Source: Zygnema cylindricum
Taxonomy: Eukaryota; Streptophyta; Zygnematophyceae; Zygnematales; Zygnemataceae
Reading direction: 5' to 3'
Length of the DNA: 57,121 bases
Assembly: GCA_037447655.1 (NCBI GenBank)
Contig: JBBHKE010000227.1
Span: 1-57,121 of the forward strand
How positions within the stretch are numbered: the stretch's first letter is position 1; every line of letters begins with the position of its first letter. The notes under the pieces are model-generated. The model worked only from the letters and a program-made list of their open reading frames with translations. It had not been told where the DNA came from and ran no database searches. The translations under genes were made by a program, and so were the position numbers. Below are positions 35,202 to 47,483 of the stretch, piece by piece.

Positions 35202-36801
35202 GGAGGAACCCTGGCAATATCATGATCTCAAAATGCTTAGGGTTTGAGGGAGGTAAGGTCCGCAAACAGACATAATTTTTTATTCGTGAGCAGAAGCTGG
35301 TTAGTAAGGATTGGCTAAGTCTGGGAAATTTAATGATTTGCAAGAAATATCTTGATACGTGTCTGAGTGTTACCAACAAAGACGAAAGACAAAATTTTCT
35401 GTACCTAAAAGAATGAAAGACTATTAGTTTGCAGAGAAATATTGCAAATGCTGGAAAGTGAATGGAAATTCCAAAGTTCAGCGTCTTTGTGAGTAATCAG
35501 TACGGTTTCACAGCTTTTTGTAACTCACAAATTCGTACAATATTAAGTCTCTAGCTTGAAATTTGTTACTTCTGGAAAGCAGAAGCTCCAGTAGAAAATT
35601 GAACTCCTGCAGGATTACAAGAGGCCAACCGCATAATTGTACGTCTGAAGACTTCTAGTTTGACATCAACACGTGTCGACACTTGACCGTAGGCAACTTC
35701 CTAACATTGGCAGCAGAAATTCTGTCGTATCCTTTACGTATTACTATATGCCACGTGGACTCATATTTCCCAGAAATCAGAGTGCTTTTTGTCGACGAAG
35801 CAGTAGCTTTACGCGCGGAGGAAAGAGGTAAGGGATCGAGCCTACATGGCGATAAAATATGTTATGATTGGTTGAAAATGTGTCCAAAAAGGTCGGGAAA
35901 ATCGCAATACGAGCTCCGCTTCGGTCCAGAGATCTACAAATCTCGTCCTTATTGGCTGCACAGTGGCGTTCATATGTGCAAGGCCTTGACCAGAGCAGGC
36001 TTCAGTCACAATGTGAACGAAACGCTTTGGGATCCTGGATTTTGTTTTGGACTTTTATGTCTTTTCGTACGATACCGACTCTCCTGCGCGGATGTCGGAA
36101 AGGAGCCAAAAAGCCCAGCATGTCGCTTTTATGGGAATCTGACCGCCAGGTGCAGTAACGTAAAATACGACAAATTTTGTACATGTAACTGCCAACTATG
36201 ACCTGTAAAAGACCACAAACGGCAGTCTCACATGGGCGAGGAAACCTTTGACCAACTGGGTGATCTGCGTGACGCACGCGCTACATAAGGTGATAACAAA
36301 TTTCATCACATGTTTCTTAAGTGGTAACCCCATAGAACGGCGTAAAACCATTATTTTTTGTTTAGTTGTAAACGCACGAAACTGTTATTTTAATGCACAG
36401 CAGCGGGAAACGTATTTCAACATAGCGAAAGTGCATAGACGCCTCGTAGATGCATATACTATATAGTATAACTAAAACCTTTACATCTCCACGCAAACAC
36501 GTGTTATATTGCATGGACGCCAGAGCAGGTCAAAGAAATCGATTTTGCTTTAAAAATAATAATGATAACGACTGGCTTCTGATTGAATTGTCAAAAATGA
36601 CCCAAGGCCTTTGAAGTGTGATGAGCGGCCAGCGGAAAATCTTGTACGGACATTCAACCGCCGATAACTGCTGTACTTTTTGAGTAGGGAGCTGCGTTGA
36701 GCGTTTCGCACGCGTGAAATTTTTAAAGTAACGTCTTTTCAGCGTGAAAAATCGCCATGACATGCCACATGATTTAAAGAGGACGACAGGAATTCAACTA
36801 A
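35202..36801. other. Upstream region of the FBXO21-like gene
   Basis: The promoter and 5' leader of the minus-strand gene must lie just above 35201, but no convincing TATA box was picked out. A 172-codon open frame at 35683-36201 (+) has no recognisable motif and no supporting splice or codon signal. It is left uncalled. Confidence 0.4.
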
Positions 36802-37536
36802 GGGTGAAGTTCCATTAGGCGGTCCCAATAAATGTACGGATAAGTCTACTGGCAGCGTTTACTGAAAGTCCGCTCCATTGTGTCGGGCCAGTAACAAACC
36901 TTCCTCAATTATGATTGGCGCCACATAGGTTAGAGTCCAGATTCTAAAAACCTTGAAAACAATCTACAAACGGAATATTTGTACGAAATTTCTGTACCAC
37001 CGGAGGTAATTAATGATTCGTAGGCTAAATTTTGATTTTGAAAATAAAAATCAAAATTTCGAAACAGAATGGCAAAAAGACGCGACAAACTTTGAAGGTC
37101 GCGGCAAATTTTGAATGTCGGTGGATGTCAGACGGAGCATGCGAGGATAGGATATTTTCACCTGACCTGCATTCAACGTGGCAGGAGGCACATGGCATGT
37201 ACAACGTGCACGTCTGTGATCGCTTGTACAACGTAGATATTTTTTTTCCTTTTCACGTGTACCAATGGTAATGAATGGAAATCATCTAGTGGGCCCCAAC
37301 TCCCCTCGGCAGGAGAGTTGGGGCCCACTAGATGATGTGATCGATTGCTTCGCGGATCTCAAAAAGTGAAACATCCAACGGTCAGGAATTACGCCTACAT
37401 CATTAGAGCTTCCCGGCAACTTTCCAGTAACGATGTTTCGTCTGACAAAAAAAAAATCTGGTCCGTCTCTGTACGGCTCTGTACGAAAACGTACGGCGTC
37501 CAGTAACCCCACTTTTCGTCTAATGGAACTTCACCC
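36802..37536. mobile_element. PIF/Harbinger-like MITE 1 (735 bp)
   Basis: The inverted ends are GGGTGAAGTTCCATTAG, flanked by TAA on both sides (36799-36801 and 37537-37539). That is the 3-bp TWA target duplication typical of PIF/Harbinger elements. The 3' subterminal block CAGTAACCCCACTTTTCG is shared with the element at 45036-45829. No transposase is encoded. Confidence 0.8.
37281..37336. repeat. Perfect 22-bp-arm hairpin inside Harbinger-like MITE 1
   Basis: ATCATCTAGTGGGCCCCAAC plus TC pairs exactly with 37315-37336 around a 12-base loop. It is much more perfect than the rest of the element, which suggests a recent origin or constraint. Confidence 0.95.
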
Positions 37537-37539
37537 TAA

Positions 37540-39050
37540 GGATTGATGTTGGGGGGAATAATCAATAGGTGATTGCTAACTCTTATTTCTATTGGCTCAT
37601 AAAACATATTTTTCGGAGGCAAAAGAACGCACTTTCTGAAAACGTACGACCGGCAAACTGACCATGAATGATCTATGATTAGCAGAGCCGCGGGAAATAT
37701 GGCGGACCTCTTATTTGATTACGCGTGTAATTTCCGGAAGAGAAAGAAAAAGTATACTAAAAAATTGCTCGTCATATTTCTTAGGAGACATTTTCCGCCG
37801 TCGGAAAAATATAATTGATTCGTCTAATTCAGTAATTTGGGAGTTGATCCTAAAAAAATATTTGTGACGCTTAAAACATCCAGAAAAAAAAAAAATCACA
37901 TCTTTTTGTCCTTTTCGTATTATAATTATTTTTCATTCTTTTGTTTCTAATGCCTACACGCCGAATGGTAAACAACCAAAAGCATGACCCGAGTCTTACA
38001 TTGGACCCACTAAATGGGTTATCGTGCAAAAAGTATGTTTTATGACTACTACAGTACGTCTTAAAATATCGCTCCATGGCCAAACGAGCCAATTGAGGTA
38101 AGAATATGTATCCATGTGCATTATGAGCCAATGGAGGCTCATGTTCCCAAGTAACGGTATTTCTGCCTTTCTGGTCGTTTCCTCGAAAATTGAATGCGTC
38201 CACATTTATCGTACTCATAAAATATAGGAGCCAAAGTACAGTTTACGTCATCAAGGTACTTTGTACGTACTTGAGTTTGGCGTCTTCCCTTTATGGACCC
38301 ACTGCCACGTCATGCAAATTCATCGTCAAACTCAAGCGTGAACCAGCTCGAGAGCCGGTTTAAAGCTAACGAATATTAAAATCTCTTCTCAGCTCTCACA
38401 CGATTTTAACATTTTCGCAACGAGGGACAATACACGCTATTTTTTTTCTGCCTGCCGCGAGCATGTACGGAGTTACAATTTGCAAGGTTCTCGGAACTTC
38501 ACGTTCATGCATGAGGCCTGCAAAAATCTACGCCGCAGTCGCCTTTTCCCCTCCCTCTCCCACCCTCTCCCACTCCCTCTTACTAGAATGGGACGCAATA
38601 GCTGTGATATGTAATGAAATAGCTCTAAAAACCAGGAAAATGTGATTATATTTGAGCGTAGTTTGGTAAGAGGTGAGAAAAGCCAAAAAATGAAATCAGA
38701 AAGCCATGGCAAAAAGTTTTAAAATTAGTGACGTCGATAGTGTCACGTAACCTTTGCATTGACAATGTCACAAACAACCAAATTCTACAACGTTGAAATA
38801 CATATGACGTCTACAATGTCAAAAAATTACATAGCATCAACAAATGTCACGACTTAAAGAGACAACTTATGTTTTCGAAAATTGGAACACCCTTAAAACC
38901 AGTACTAAGAATCAAAGTTACAACCAAAGTTTGATCGCTAAGTAGGTTACTTGGGCACACACCTTTAAGGCGCTAATGTTATGTCTACGCAACTATAATT
39001 TAACGCAATTTTTTTTTATTAATAAGGATTCTCCATACTAATTTTTTGGA
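37540..39050. other. Intergenic, nothing recognised
   Basis: There are scattered short frames. Around 38725-38860, degenerate blocks with the word AATGTCA or GTCACG recur. No gene or clean transposon end was seen. Confidence 0.4.
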
Positions 39051-40667
39051 TGTTCAGGTGTACGAACACAAAAGTCGTCACCTAAAGTCGAGACCATTGC
39101 AAATTGTATACACATTTCTGTCGTTTTTGTAGACTTTTGGTTTTTTTAGACATTGTGGACGTCGTGATTATTTGTAACAGTGTCAACTTTATAACTTCCT
39201 GTTATGGCTTCGAGGTTCCGTTTTCTTGACTTTTATTTATGGACTTGTCATCCAATGTACAAATGGTCATAAACTATATATTATCACCTTTTTTTATTTT
39301 CAAACAAGCTTTTTCGTGTTTAGGTATGAATTAGTGGAGATGGGAAATAGGAGAGGAAAGGGGATAGGTAATAGCAACAAAGACTTTTACAAATACGTAC
39401 AAATAGAGGAGGAGGTTCGAACCCCTGCGATTTTGTTTTCCACACGTGCGATTTTGTTTTCCACACGTGAGCCCGACGTAGTAACACGTACTCTCCCTCG
39501 TGCAAAACTGATGAAATTGTGCAAACCGGGCAAAAGAGTTTTCCTACTCGTTGCTAATGTGTTACATTCATTTCGAGTGGTTCTCCCAAGTTGTGACGTT
39601 TAAGTTTGAAGATAAGTTGGCATGATGTGACGATGGATTGAAAAAGGAAGACAACAAGGTGGAGTTAAAACTAAGTTCCAATATTACGTACATTGTACTT
39701 ACGGTATTGGATTTTTTAAGAGCAAAGCCTAATGTTTGAGGAAACCATAAAAACAAAACCCTTGATCAAGTATATGCAGATGCTATACACAAAAATTTAA
39801 ACTTCATATGTGCGGGTAAGAACTAACATTAATTTTTTGGATGGGTTAGCAATTACCCATGCCTATCCATAACTTTTAAAAAATAAGGGAAATCCTCAAT
39901 TAGTTCGCCGCAAACAAAAGCTAACCTAAATGAGACATTATTTTGTATGGATGATGATTTACGTTATGGCTCAACTCAATAGAAAAGTTGCAAGCCCGTA
40001 CGTCCTTACTTCACTACTTTGTTAGTACCTCAAAACACGGAATTAAGAAACTTCACACTATTATATGTGAACTACTGGCTTTTTAAAAGTTGGCTCGTAC
40101 TTTTCCAAATTTGATGGATTTTAGTTAATCAACGAAATGGTTCCAAAAAAATGGTTGTCAAGGTAAGCAGTTCTCTTAACTACTCTCTCCGGTAAATTAT
40201 TATGGCTTGATGCTAGTTCAAGTTTCAATAAACATTCACGAGGAAGCGCACGCGCCCCTTTCATTTTGTTTTACAACGCGTCGCGCCGCGCGACTTTTCA
40301 TATGAAAATATATGTTTAGGGTTTTTATTATTTGTGTTTATGTTCATAATATAAACAATAGCACAAATAATGAAAAGCCCTAAACATAAAAACCCTAACT
40401 AGGTACCCGGTAGGTACCTTGCAAATTTGTGTGTCCAATGCCTATTTTTTTGGCTCTGGAATTCGACACCCACGAAACCTACCAATAGGGCGATACTTAT
40501 ATCGAACCTAGACGGTACAGATTTGCAGTACTGTAGTCAAGTGGGTTTGCCGTACATAAAATTGTAGAATATGTTTTGTTTTGTACATGACGACTTGATG
40601 ATAGACGAAAATCAAAATGCCGCATGCAGATCAATTCCACATTTGGAGGTTTAAAAATTGATGAATT
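39051..40667. repeat. Long direct repeat, copy A (1617 bp)
   Basis: Nearly identical to 43144-47699 once that copy's insertions are removed. It starts TGTTCAGGTGTACGAA and ends TTTAAAAATTGATGAATT. It contains a hairpin at about 40310-40400 (GTTTAGGGTTTTTATTATTT against its near complement). It also has an open frame at 39323-39603 that is shared with copy B and extended here by a 21-bp tandem duplication (in frame, AILFSTR twice). The ends do not show the TG...CA of LTRs or clear Helitron ends. Confidence 0.85.
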
Positions 40668-41234
40668 TCTTACAAAGACAAGACAAAAATGCGCGTTACA
40701 CGGACAAGGTTCGTGTTGTGTGCGTTTATGCTCGTTTTGAGTTTTTATATACTGATATTTGGGAACAACTGCAGGTGGGTCTTTTGATAAACTATACAAA
40801 TGTAATTTATATATGTGGGAAAAACAACCATAGGGTGTTTTGATTTACAGCACAAATATAGACAATTTTAAACCGAGAGAATGTCCCATGTGAGATGTCA
40901 TTCTGTTCAAACAAATATGTTTTGAAGTTCATAATCATATTTAGTTTATTTCCCTATAGGAATATCAAAATTGAGACTAAATAGGTTTATTGACGACTGA
41001 GTGTTACCTTGGTAATAGCTTTTACTGGTGAGTTGCTCTAACAATTTCAGCTGACTAACTAATATTTAACTAACAATTCTCCTCCTATATCTATGTGTAA
41101 TTGTCGGAAATCAAATGTTTATTTTTAGCTACATATTTTATGTTGGTGAGTTATATTACACAATATGTTTTTCAAATCATAACCTTGATATATCATTTGT
41201 CTACTTGTGTCACTTATAATTCAACCGATATACA
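40668..41234. other. Left part of the interval between the long direct repeats
   Basis: AT-rich sequence downstream of the Helitron helicase (which reads leftward). The Helitron 3' end, a hairpin followed by CTRR on the minus strand, should lie at or beyond here, but none was found convincingly. Confidence 0.35.
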
Positions 41235-42930
41235 CTATGCATTAATAACATATTTGTAAACAACATTCTTGGTATACGTTCCGTTTTCATCCTCAAGTAT
41301 CGCTTCTTCAATCAACACTTTTACATTGGCGCGTGAAGTGACCCGCGACAATGCCACATATAGTTGTCTGTGTGCAAACACTGATTGGGGCAAATAAAGA
41401 CCCAAATGGTGTATAGATTGTCTTTGTGCTTTGTTGCTTGTCAAAGCAAATCTCAATTGTACTGGAAATTGTCGTCGTTTGATTTGGAATGGCAAAGTTT
41501 TTTCGTTGCTGATCATAGGTATACATGGAATAAAAATTTCGGTGTTTCGTGCAACACCAGTGAGTATTCTTGCGTGAATGCAATTTTTGGAAAGACCCAC
41601 TACTCGGAGTTTGGTTCCATTACAAAGTCCCTTTTCACCATTGATATTACGCAGTAGAATGATAGGTGTACCTGTTTCAAATAGATAAACGTTAATTAAC
41701 ATGTATTCAATATCTGATTATACATTTTCTGTTAATATGATTTTTATTATCGAAATTACAAATTGCGCATATTTTTACCGATGTTTCAAAAGATAAATAA
41801 CCACGTGAGCTTGCATTAATTTGATTTTATGTTATATAATATGTATTTAACATATAACTATGTTATTTAAGTTAATCTTGATTTAATCATAAGCATAATG
41901 GATTGTGGATAATTGATTATATAAATTTTCATATTGATATTTAGAGACTTAAATTACTGTATGATAATGAGGTTATAAGAATAATTGATGTACCTGTTTT
42001 TAGTTTGAGGTTGTGCGGTGGGATGCCACTGATCGTTAAGGAGTTGAGGAACTCTTGTGGCAACAATAATTGTTGAGCAGGTACTTCGATTTCCACTGAG
42101 TCTACAAAAATGTATTCATGCTCTTGTTCTGGTATTTTTCTCATCACCAAGTTGTTGACGATGTTAACAACCACATTGCGAGGAGATAGTATAGCACGAT
42201 CTGAAAAGTATGCTTTGGGCATGTATTGCGTTGTTACATTTGGAAATGTGCATTGAATGAGGTTCTCCAAGTTTATATTCGTGTCATCGCGTCTGTGTAG
42301 AACTATATCTTTTGGGAGCTTAATGTACTCCGATGATAATTGTGGGTGTGGTTCGTGCCGCCCCTCCCCAACCTGAAGCAAAAAGTCGGCGAATTCTTGG
42401 AGTGTTGAGGCGGTAATGTCATCTTTAGCCGTGCGAACCCGCATATTGATTTTCAAACGACGTTTTTTGAAATTTTGCCATAGTTTTTTTCACAAATGCT
42501 GCGATGATTTGAGCATCTGTGGCTTTTTGATTAACCGGGAGGCATTGATAAAAGTCGCCCGCTATCAGAAAAACTACATTCCAAAATGGTTTCTGATCTT
42601 TTCTTAAATCTTGCAATGTTCTATCCACTGCCTCAAGTAGATGTCGATGAGACATAGAAACTTCATCCCAAACAATTAGAGAGGTTTGACGCAATAGCTC
42701 TGGAAGATCTGATTGAGAAGAGATATTGCATGTAGATTGTGCATCTATATCTATTGGAAGCTTAAACCTTGAGTGCGTTGTCTTTCCTCTTGTCAATAAC
42801 AATGCTGCTATACCACTTTCAGCAACGCCGATAGCTATTTTGCCGTTAGTACGCACTTTTGCCAAAAGCTTCCCAATGACGAATGACTTTCTTGTTCTCT
42901 TGGCCCATCAAGAGAGTAGCAAGTTTCAGC
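41235..42930 (-). pseudogene. Helitron PIF1-like helicase fragment, 5'-truncated
   Basis: On the minus strand the blocks are SGIAALLLTRGKTTHSRFKLP, LIVWDEVSMSHRHLLEAVDRTL, FLIAGDFYQCLPV, INMRVR, TGTPIILLRNIN..GLCNGTKL and FALTSNKAQRQSIHHLGLYL..VFAHRQLYVALSRV. These are the helicase motifs II-VI of plant Helitrons, in order. The Walker A region (about 42870-42930) is out of frame and reads GTRKS where GTGKS is expected. A frameshift lies near 42450. A phase-correct intron of about 320 bp (41671-41990) joins LKLKT to GTPIILL. The Rep/HUH part is absent. The element would normally replicate by rolling circle; this copy is inactive. Confidence 0.92.
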
Positions 42931-42959
42931 CTTCGAAACATCTTGTACTACAACCGCCG

Positions 42960-43143
42960 AAACCCTAATAGTGATACCCTAATTGTGAAACCTTAGTACT
43001 GAACCCTTAGTTGGAAAACCCTAAATGTGAAATCTTGATTTTGACACACTAATTCTGAAACCCTAACTCTGAATCCTTCTTTTGGTCAAAAAAGAGAAGT
43101 ATTCATTTAGGCTACTCATGAAATTAGCTTCCATTTGCTGCAC
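42960..43143. repeat. Degenerate AACCCTAAT-like repeats
   Basis: A run of words such as AAACCCTAATAGTGATACC, AAACCTTAG and GAAACCCTAACTCTGAA recalls the plant telomere unit TTTAGGG with 8-10-base spacers. It is too irregular to call a telomeric array. Confidence 0.45.
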
Positions 43144-44490
43144 TGTTCAGGTGTACGAATACAAAAGTCGTCACCTAAAGTCAAGACCATTGCAGATTGT
43201 ATACACATTTATGTCGTTTTTATAGACTTTTGGTTTTTTTAGACATTGTGGATGTCATGATTATTTGTAACAGCGTCAACTTTATAACTACCTGTTAAGG
43301 CTTCGAGATTCCGTTTTCTTGTCTTATATTTCTCGATTTGTTGTCTAATGTACAAATGGTCATAAAATATATTTTTCAACTTTTTGTATAATTTCAAACA
43401 AGCCTTTTAGTGTTTAGGTACGGATTAGTGGAGATAGGAAATAAGAGAGGAAAGGGGATAGGTAATATCAACAAAGACTTTTACAAATACGTACAAATAG
43501 AGGAGGAGGTTCGGACCCCTGCGATTTTGTTTTCCACATTTGAGCCCGAAGTAGTAACATGTACTCTCCCTCGTGCAAAACTGATGAAATTGTGCAAACC
43601 GGGCAAAAGAGTTTTCCTACTCGTTGTTAATGTGTTACATTCATTTCGAGTGGTTCTCCCAAGTCATGACGCTTAAGTTTGAAGATAAGTTGGCATGATG
43701 TGTCGATGGATTGAAAAAGGAAGAGAACAAGGTGGAGTTAAAACTAAGTTCCAATATTACGTACATTGTACTTACGATATTGGATTTTTTAAGAGCAACG
43801 CCTAATGTTTGAGGAAACCATAAAAACAAAACCCTTGGTCAAGCATATGCAGATGCTATACACAAAAATTTAAACTTAATATGTGCGGGTAAGAATAAAA
43901 ATTATTTTTTTGGATGGGTTAGCAATTGCCCATGCCTATCCATAACTTTTAAAAAACGAGGGAAATCCTCAATTAGTTCGCCGCAAAGAAAAGCTAACCT
44001 CAATAAGACATTCTTTTGTATTGATGATGATTTACGTTATGGCACAACTCAATAGAAAAGTTGCAAGCCCATACGTCATTACTTCACTGCTTTGTTAGTA
44101 CCTCAAAACAAGGAGTTAAGAAACTTCACAGTATTATATGTGAGCCACTGGCTTTTTAAATGTTGGCTCGTACTTTTCCAAATTTGATGGATTTTAGTTA
44201 ATCAACGAAAGGGTTCAAAAAAAATGGTTGTCAGGGCAAGCAGTTCTCTTAACTACTCTATCTGGTAAATCATCATGGCTTGAAGCTGGTTCAAGTTTCA
44301 ATTAAAAATTCACGAGGAAGCGCACGCGCCCCTTTCATTTTGTTTTACAACGCGTCGCCCCGCGCGACCCTTCATATGAAAATATATGTTTAGGGTTTTT
44401 ATTATTTGTGTTTATGTTCATAATATAAACAATAGCACAAATAATGAAAAACCCTAAACATAGAAACCCTAACCAGGTACCCGGTAGGTA

Positions 44491-46112
44491 GTGTTGGGTA
44501 TCGAGGACGGTTTGCCGATATTCGATATATATCGAATTTCAGGTACCCGATAATCGATATATCGCTTCGATATATCGAAAATCAGAATATCGCGATATAT
44601 CGCGATGCATCGCCGATATATCGTATCGTCAATATATCGAGGCATTTAAAGAAAGATATAATTAAATTTTTCACAGGTCTCCAAAGTCACGTGCCTTCGG
44701 ACAAGGTGACCGTAAGATCTTTGCCGAAAAGAAGTACGGTTTTCTCTTGAAGGTCAGCAGAGTGAAAGAGATCTTTAAGGTACATTGACTCCGTACACTT
44801 GTGAAGTACACGTACGTAAATCGCAAGTACGGATTTCCATACGAAAATGGTTGGTTTCAAATCTTTGACGATTTTAGAGATGTGATCGTCAACTTACAAG
44901 GAACCACTCAAATTAAAACACGTATGTAAAACTTGTTTACAGACGATACGCGATGTAATCGAGGCCTCTGTAATACATAAATTTTGCTGTCTGTACTATT
45001 ACAGATACCTCCTGATGCAACCATACCCCAAATAAGGGTAACCTTCCATCAGGCGTTCCCAGTAATCGTACGAACACGTTTACTAGGAGTAAAATTTGTA
45101 GCACCCTTCCATCAGGTCGTGCCAGTGAATGAGGTGTTAGATTGCGATTGGTACCACGTAGGACCTTTTGACCGCCCAGGAATAATCATCATTTCCAAAA
45201 GGACAAAATCGCAGCTGCGTATGTGTACGGGCGGACGCCGATTAAAATATCTAGTAGCGTCACGCTAATGTACAATCTGAACGTTCTTAGGGTTGTTGTG
45301 GTATCAACGGCCACGAAAACCGTTGCAAAATTAAAGTTTGTACAAATGTCCAAGGATGTACCATTTGTACGTAAATCGCTGTATCGCACATTTATGAAGG
45401 AGACGTCACAGGATGTCCTACAAACAAAGTTTTTTTTGTCGTCGACCATACAACCAAGACTTTTTTGTCGTCGAACAGGCTGGCTTTCATGTCACACGGT
45501 ACACTCCAATTGCCACATGTAAGTTTATTACTTCATGTCTGTCGTGGATCGACTCTGACTTTACAAGTGGACCAAAACACGCGTCCAGTAATCACAAACT
45601 CTCCTCCCGAGGACAGTTGGAGGAGACTAGCTACGTACTGGAAACAAGAAGCATTTGCGTCGAAAACTGAAAATCGGACGGTGATAGTTCTCTCCAAGAA
45701 GTCTGGAGAATCTCAACGAATTTTTAGTAAACATCTTTTGAAAAAAAAAAAAAAAAACAGTACGGCCTAGTACGGAACGGTACTTTCTCCAGTAAACAAC
45801 CCCACTTTTCGCCTGATGGAAGGTTACCCTAAGTAATTATGTGAATTACAGTATTAGTACTTTTTATCGGTTACATTTTGCGGCGTCTTTCTTTAAGTCA
45901 CGGAACGCAAATCACGTCGTACGTCGCGTATCAGACAATTTGTCTTTAACGCCAAAATAACATATTATATAAAATATTAAATTTATAAAATACTATATTT
46001 CGCGATGATTTATGTTGGTCTCGGTACGATATATCGAGGATTCTGCTTGATCGATATTTGATATATCGAATATTGAAATCATCGCGATATGAAATTACCC
46101 GATACCCAACAC
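44491..46112. mobile_element. TIR element with TATATCGA-rich ends (1622 bp), host of Harbinger-like MITE 2
   Basis: Both ends read GTGTTGGGTATCG inward and are followed by subterminal arrays of CGATAT and TATATCGA. It is absent at the matching site in copy A (after CCGGTAGGTA). Removing the nested element at 45036-45829 leaves about 830 bp. The superfamily is not assigned. Confidence 0.72.
45036..45829. mobile_element. PIF/Harbinger-like MITE 2 (794 bp), nested
   Basis: It has perfect inverted ends GGGTAACCTTCCATCAGGCG, with TAA at 45033-45035 and 45830-45832. The subterminal CCCCACTTTTCG and CCAGTAA blocks match the element at 36802-37536. It is inserted inside the 44491-46112 element. Confidence 0.85.
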
Positions 46113-46114
46113 TA

Positions 46115-46667
46115 CACCGTCAATCGCTATTAGAGTATATAACGCCAATTCGGTGCCGTTTTTTCCAAAAAAAAAACCCGGATTACAATCTATAATTCTA
46201 TTTTTTCCATTATTATAATTAGGGTTTTTTTTTCAATTAGCGTTAATAATGGAAGTACACTGCGATGGAAATAGTGTGGCGTACGGACAGGGTATCTCCG
46301 TATGAAATAGTACTTTTTGAATTACAAAGGCATAAAAAGACAATTAACATTATTACACACACATGTGAATGTGCACTGGAAGAAAGAGACGCAAACTGTC
46401 GACAAAACTCACGTTCTCATGTGTTCGTCCGTCGACCGTGTGAACAGCGCGACGGCGTACGAATTGTCAGATTTTGTACGAATACACATATTACACTAGA
46501 CATTGAAAGGGCGGGTATTTATTATTCAGGACAACCCAAATTACAGTTAGGGATTAATTAGAATATATATATTTTTTTCAAAAAAATAAAATTCCCGATT
46601 AGTGTTAATAACACTATTTTTTTTGTTTACGCTATTTATTCCTTTACTCTAATAGGGATTGACGGTG
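46115..46667. mobile_element. TA-flanked MITE of the CACC-end family (553 bp)
   Basis: The ends are CACCGTCAATCGCTATTAGA and CACCGTCAATCCCTATTAGA. TA lies at 46113-46114 and 46668-46669. It is inserted directly against the right end of the 44491-46112 element and is the largest member of the family here. Confidence 0.8.
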
Positions 46668-46732
46668 TACCGGTAGGACGGTAGGTATCTTGCAATTTTG
46701 TGTGTCTAGTGCCTTTTTTTTTGGCTCTAGAA

Positions 46733-47483
46733 CAGAGGTCGCAAAAGTCAAAAAATTTCATACCTGAAACCGACCGTTTTTTTTTTCAAAATCTGAGTAA
46801 CCGACACCCGACCGAGTTTTGTCACGCTCCAAAATTGTTAACCATTAACCGACCGTCGTTTACGAAAAAAAAAATTAACCGAATCTTGATTTTTCGCGAC
46901 TAACCGTGCCCGCCTTTAACCGAAAAAGTACAAAATTAATCAATGTACGACGGAATAAGCCAATAATTACGATTTGTCGCGTTCCCTAAGATCTGCGAAA
47001 TGAATAGTGTACTAATGTGTCAGATTTGCGACGCTTTGTCGCGTTGCCTAAGATTTTCGAAATGAATAGTGTACTACCGTGTCAGATTTGCGACGCTTTG
47101 TCGCGTTCCCTAAGATTTTCGAAATGAATAGTGTACTACCGTGTCAGATTTGCGACGCTTTGTCGCGTTCCCTTTGATTTGCCAAATAAATAGCTTACTA
47201 CAGTACCGTGTCAGATTTGCGACGCTAATCATGATGTCACGTACTTCCACGATGCCAAAGAGTACAAAGTACAAGAATGTTGGATTATAAGGACAGTACA
47301 AAATTTTCATTTTTTTGGTTTTTTGGTTGACCGACCGTAACCGACCGTTTTTTTTTTCCTTGGTGAATCAACCGACCGTAACCGCCCGACCCCCAAAATT
47401 TGGCAACCGAATCCGTTCCGGATCCGGCGCGGGCGGTCGGTTAATGGTCGGTCACGGTTTCGGTTGACCGTTTGCGACCTCTG
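46733..47483. mobile_element. hAT-like non-autonomous element (751 bp) with internal tandem repeats
   Basis: The ends are CAGAGGTCGCAAA and its complement. The 8-bp target duplication is CTCTAGAA (46725-46732) and CTCTGGAA (47484-47491), one mismatch. Copy A carries the unoccupied site GGCTCTGGAATTCG, which confirms the insertion. ACCGACCGT words cluster near both ends. Confidence 0.88.
46975..47224. repeat. About four tandem ~62-bp units inside the hAT-like element
   Basis: The unit contains GATTTGCGACGCTTTGTCGC, CCCTAAGATTTTCG and AATAGTGTACTACCGTGTCA. The outer units are diverged or partial. Confidence 0.88.

Noticed and set aside
35683-36201. 172-codon open frame upstream of the FBXO21-like gene
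   Set aside because: No motif, no splice partners, ordinary AT-rich composition and no conserved segment that I recognise. A chance frame is more likely.
42960-43143. Interstitial telomere array
   Set aside because: The AACCCTAA words are separated by irregular spacers and do not form a run of TTTAGGG units.
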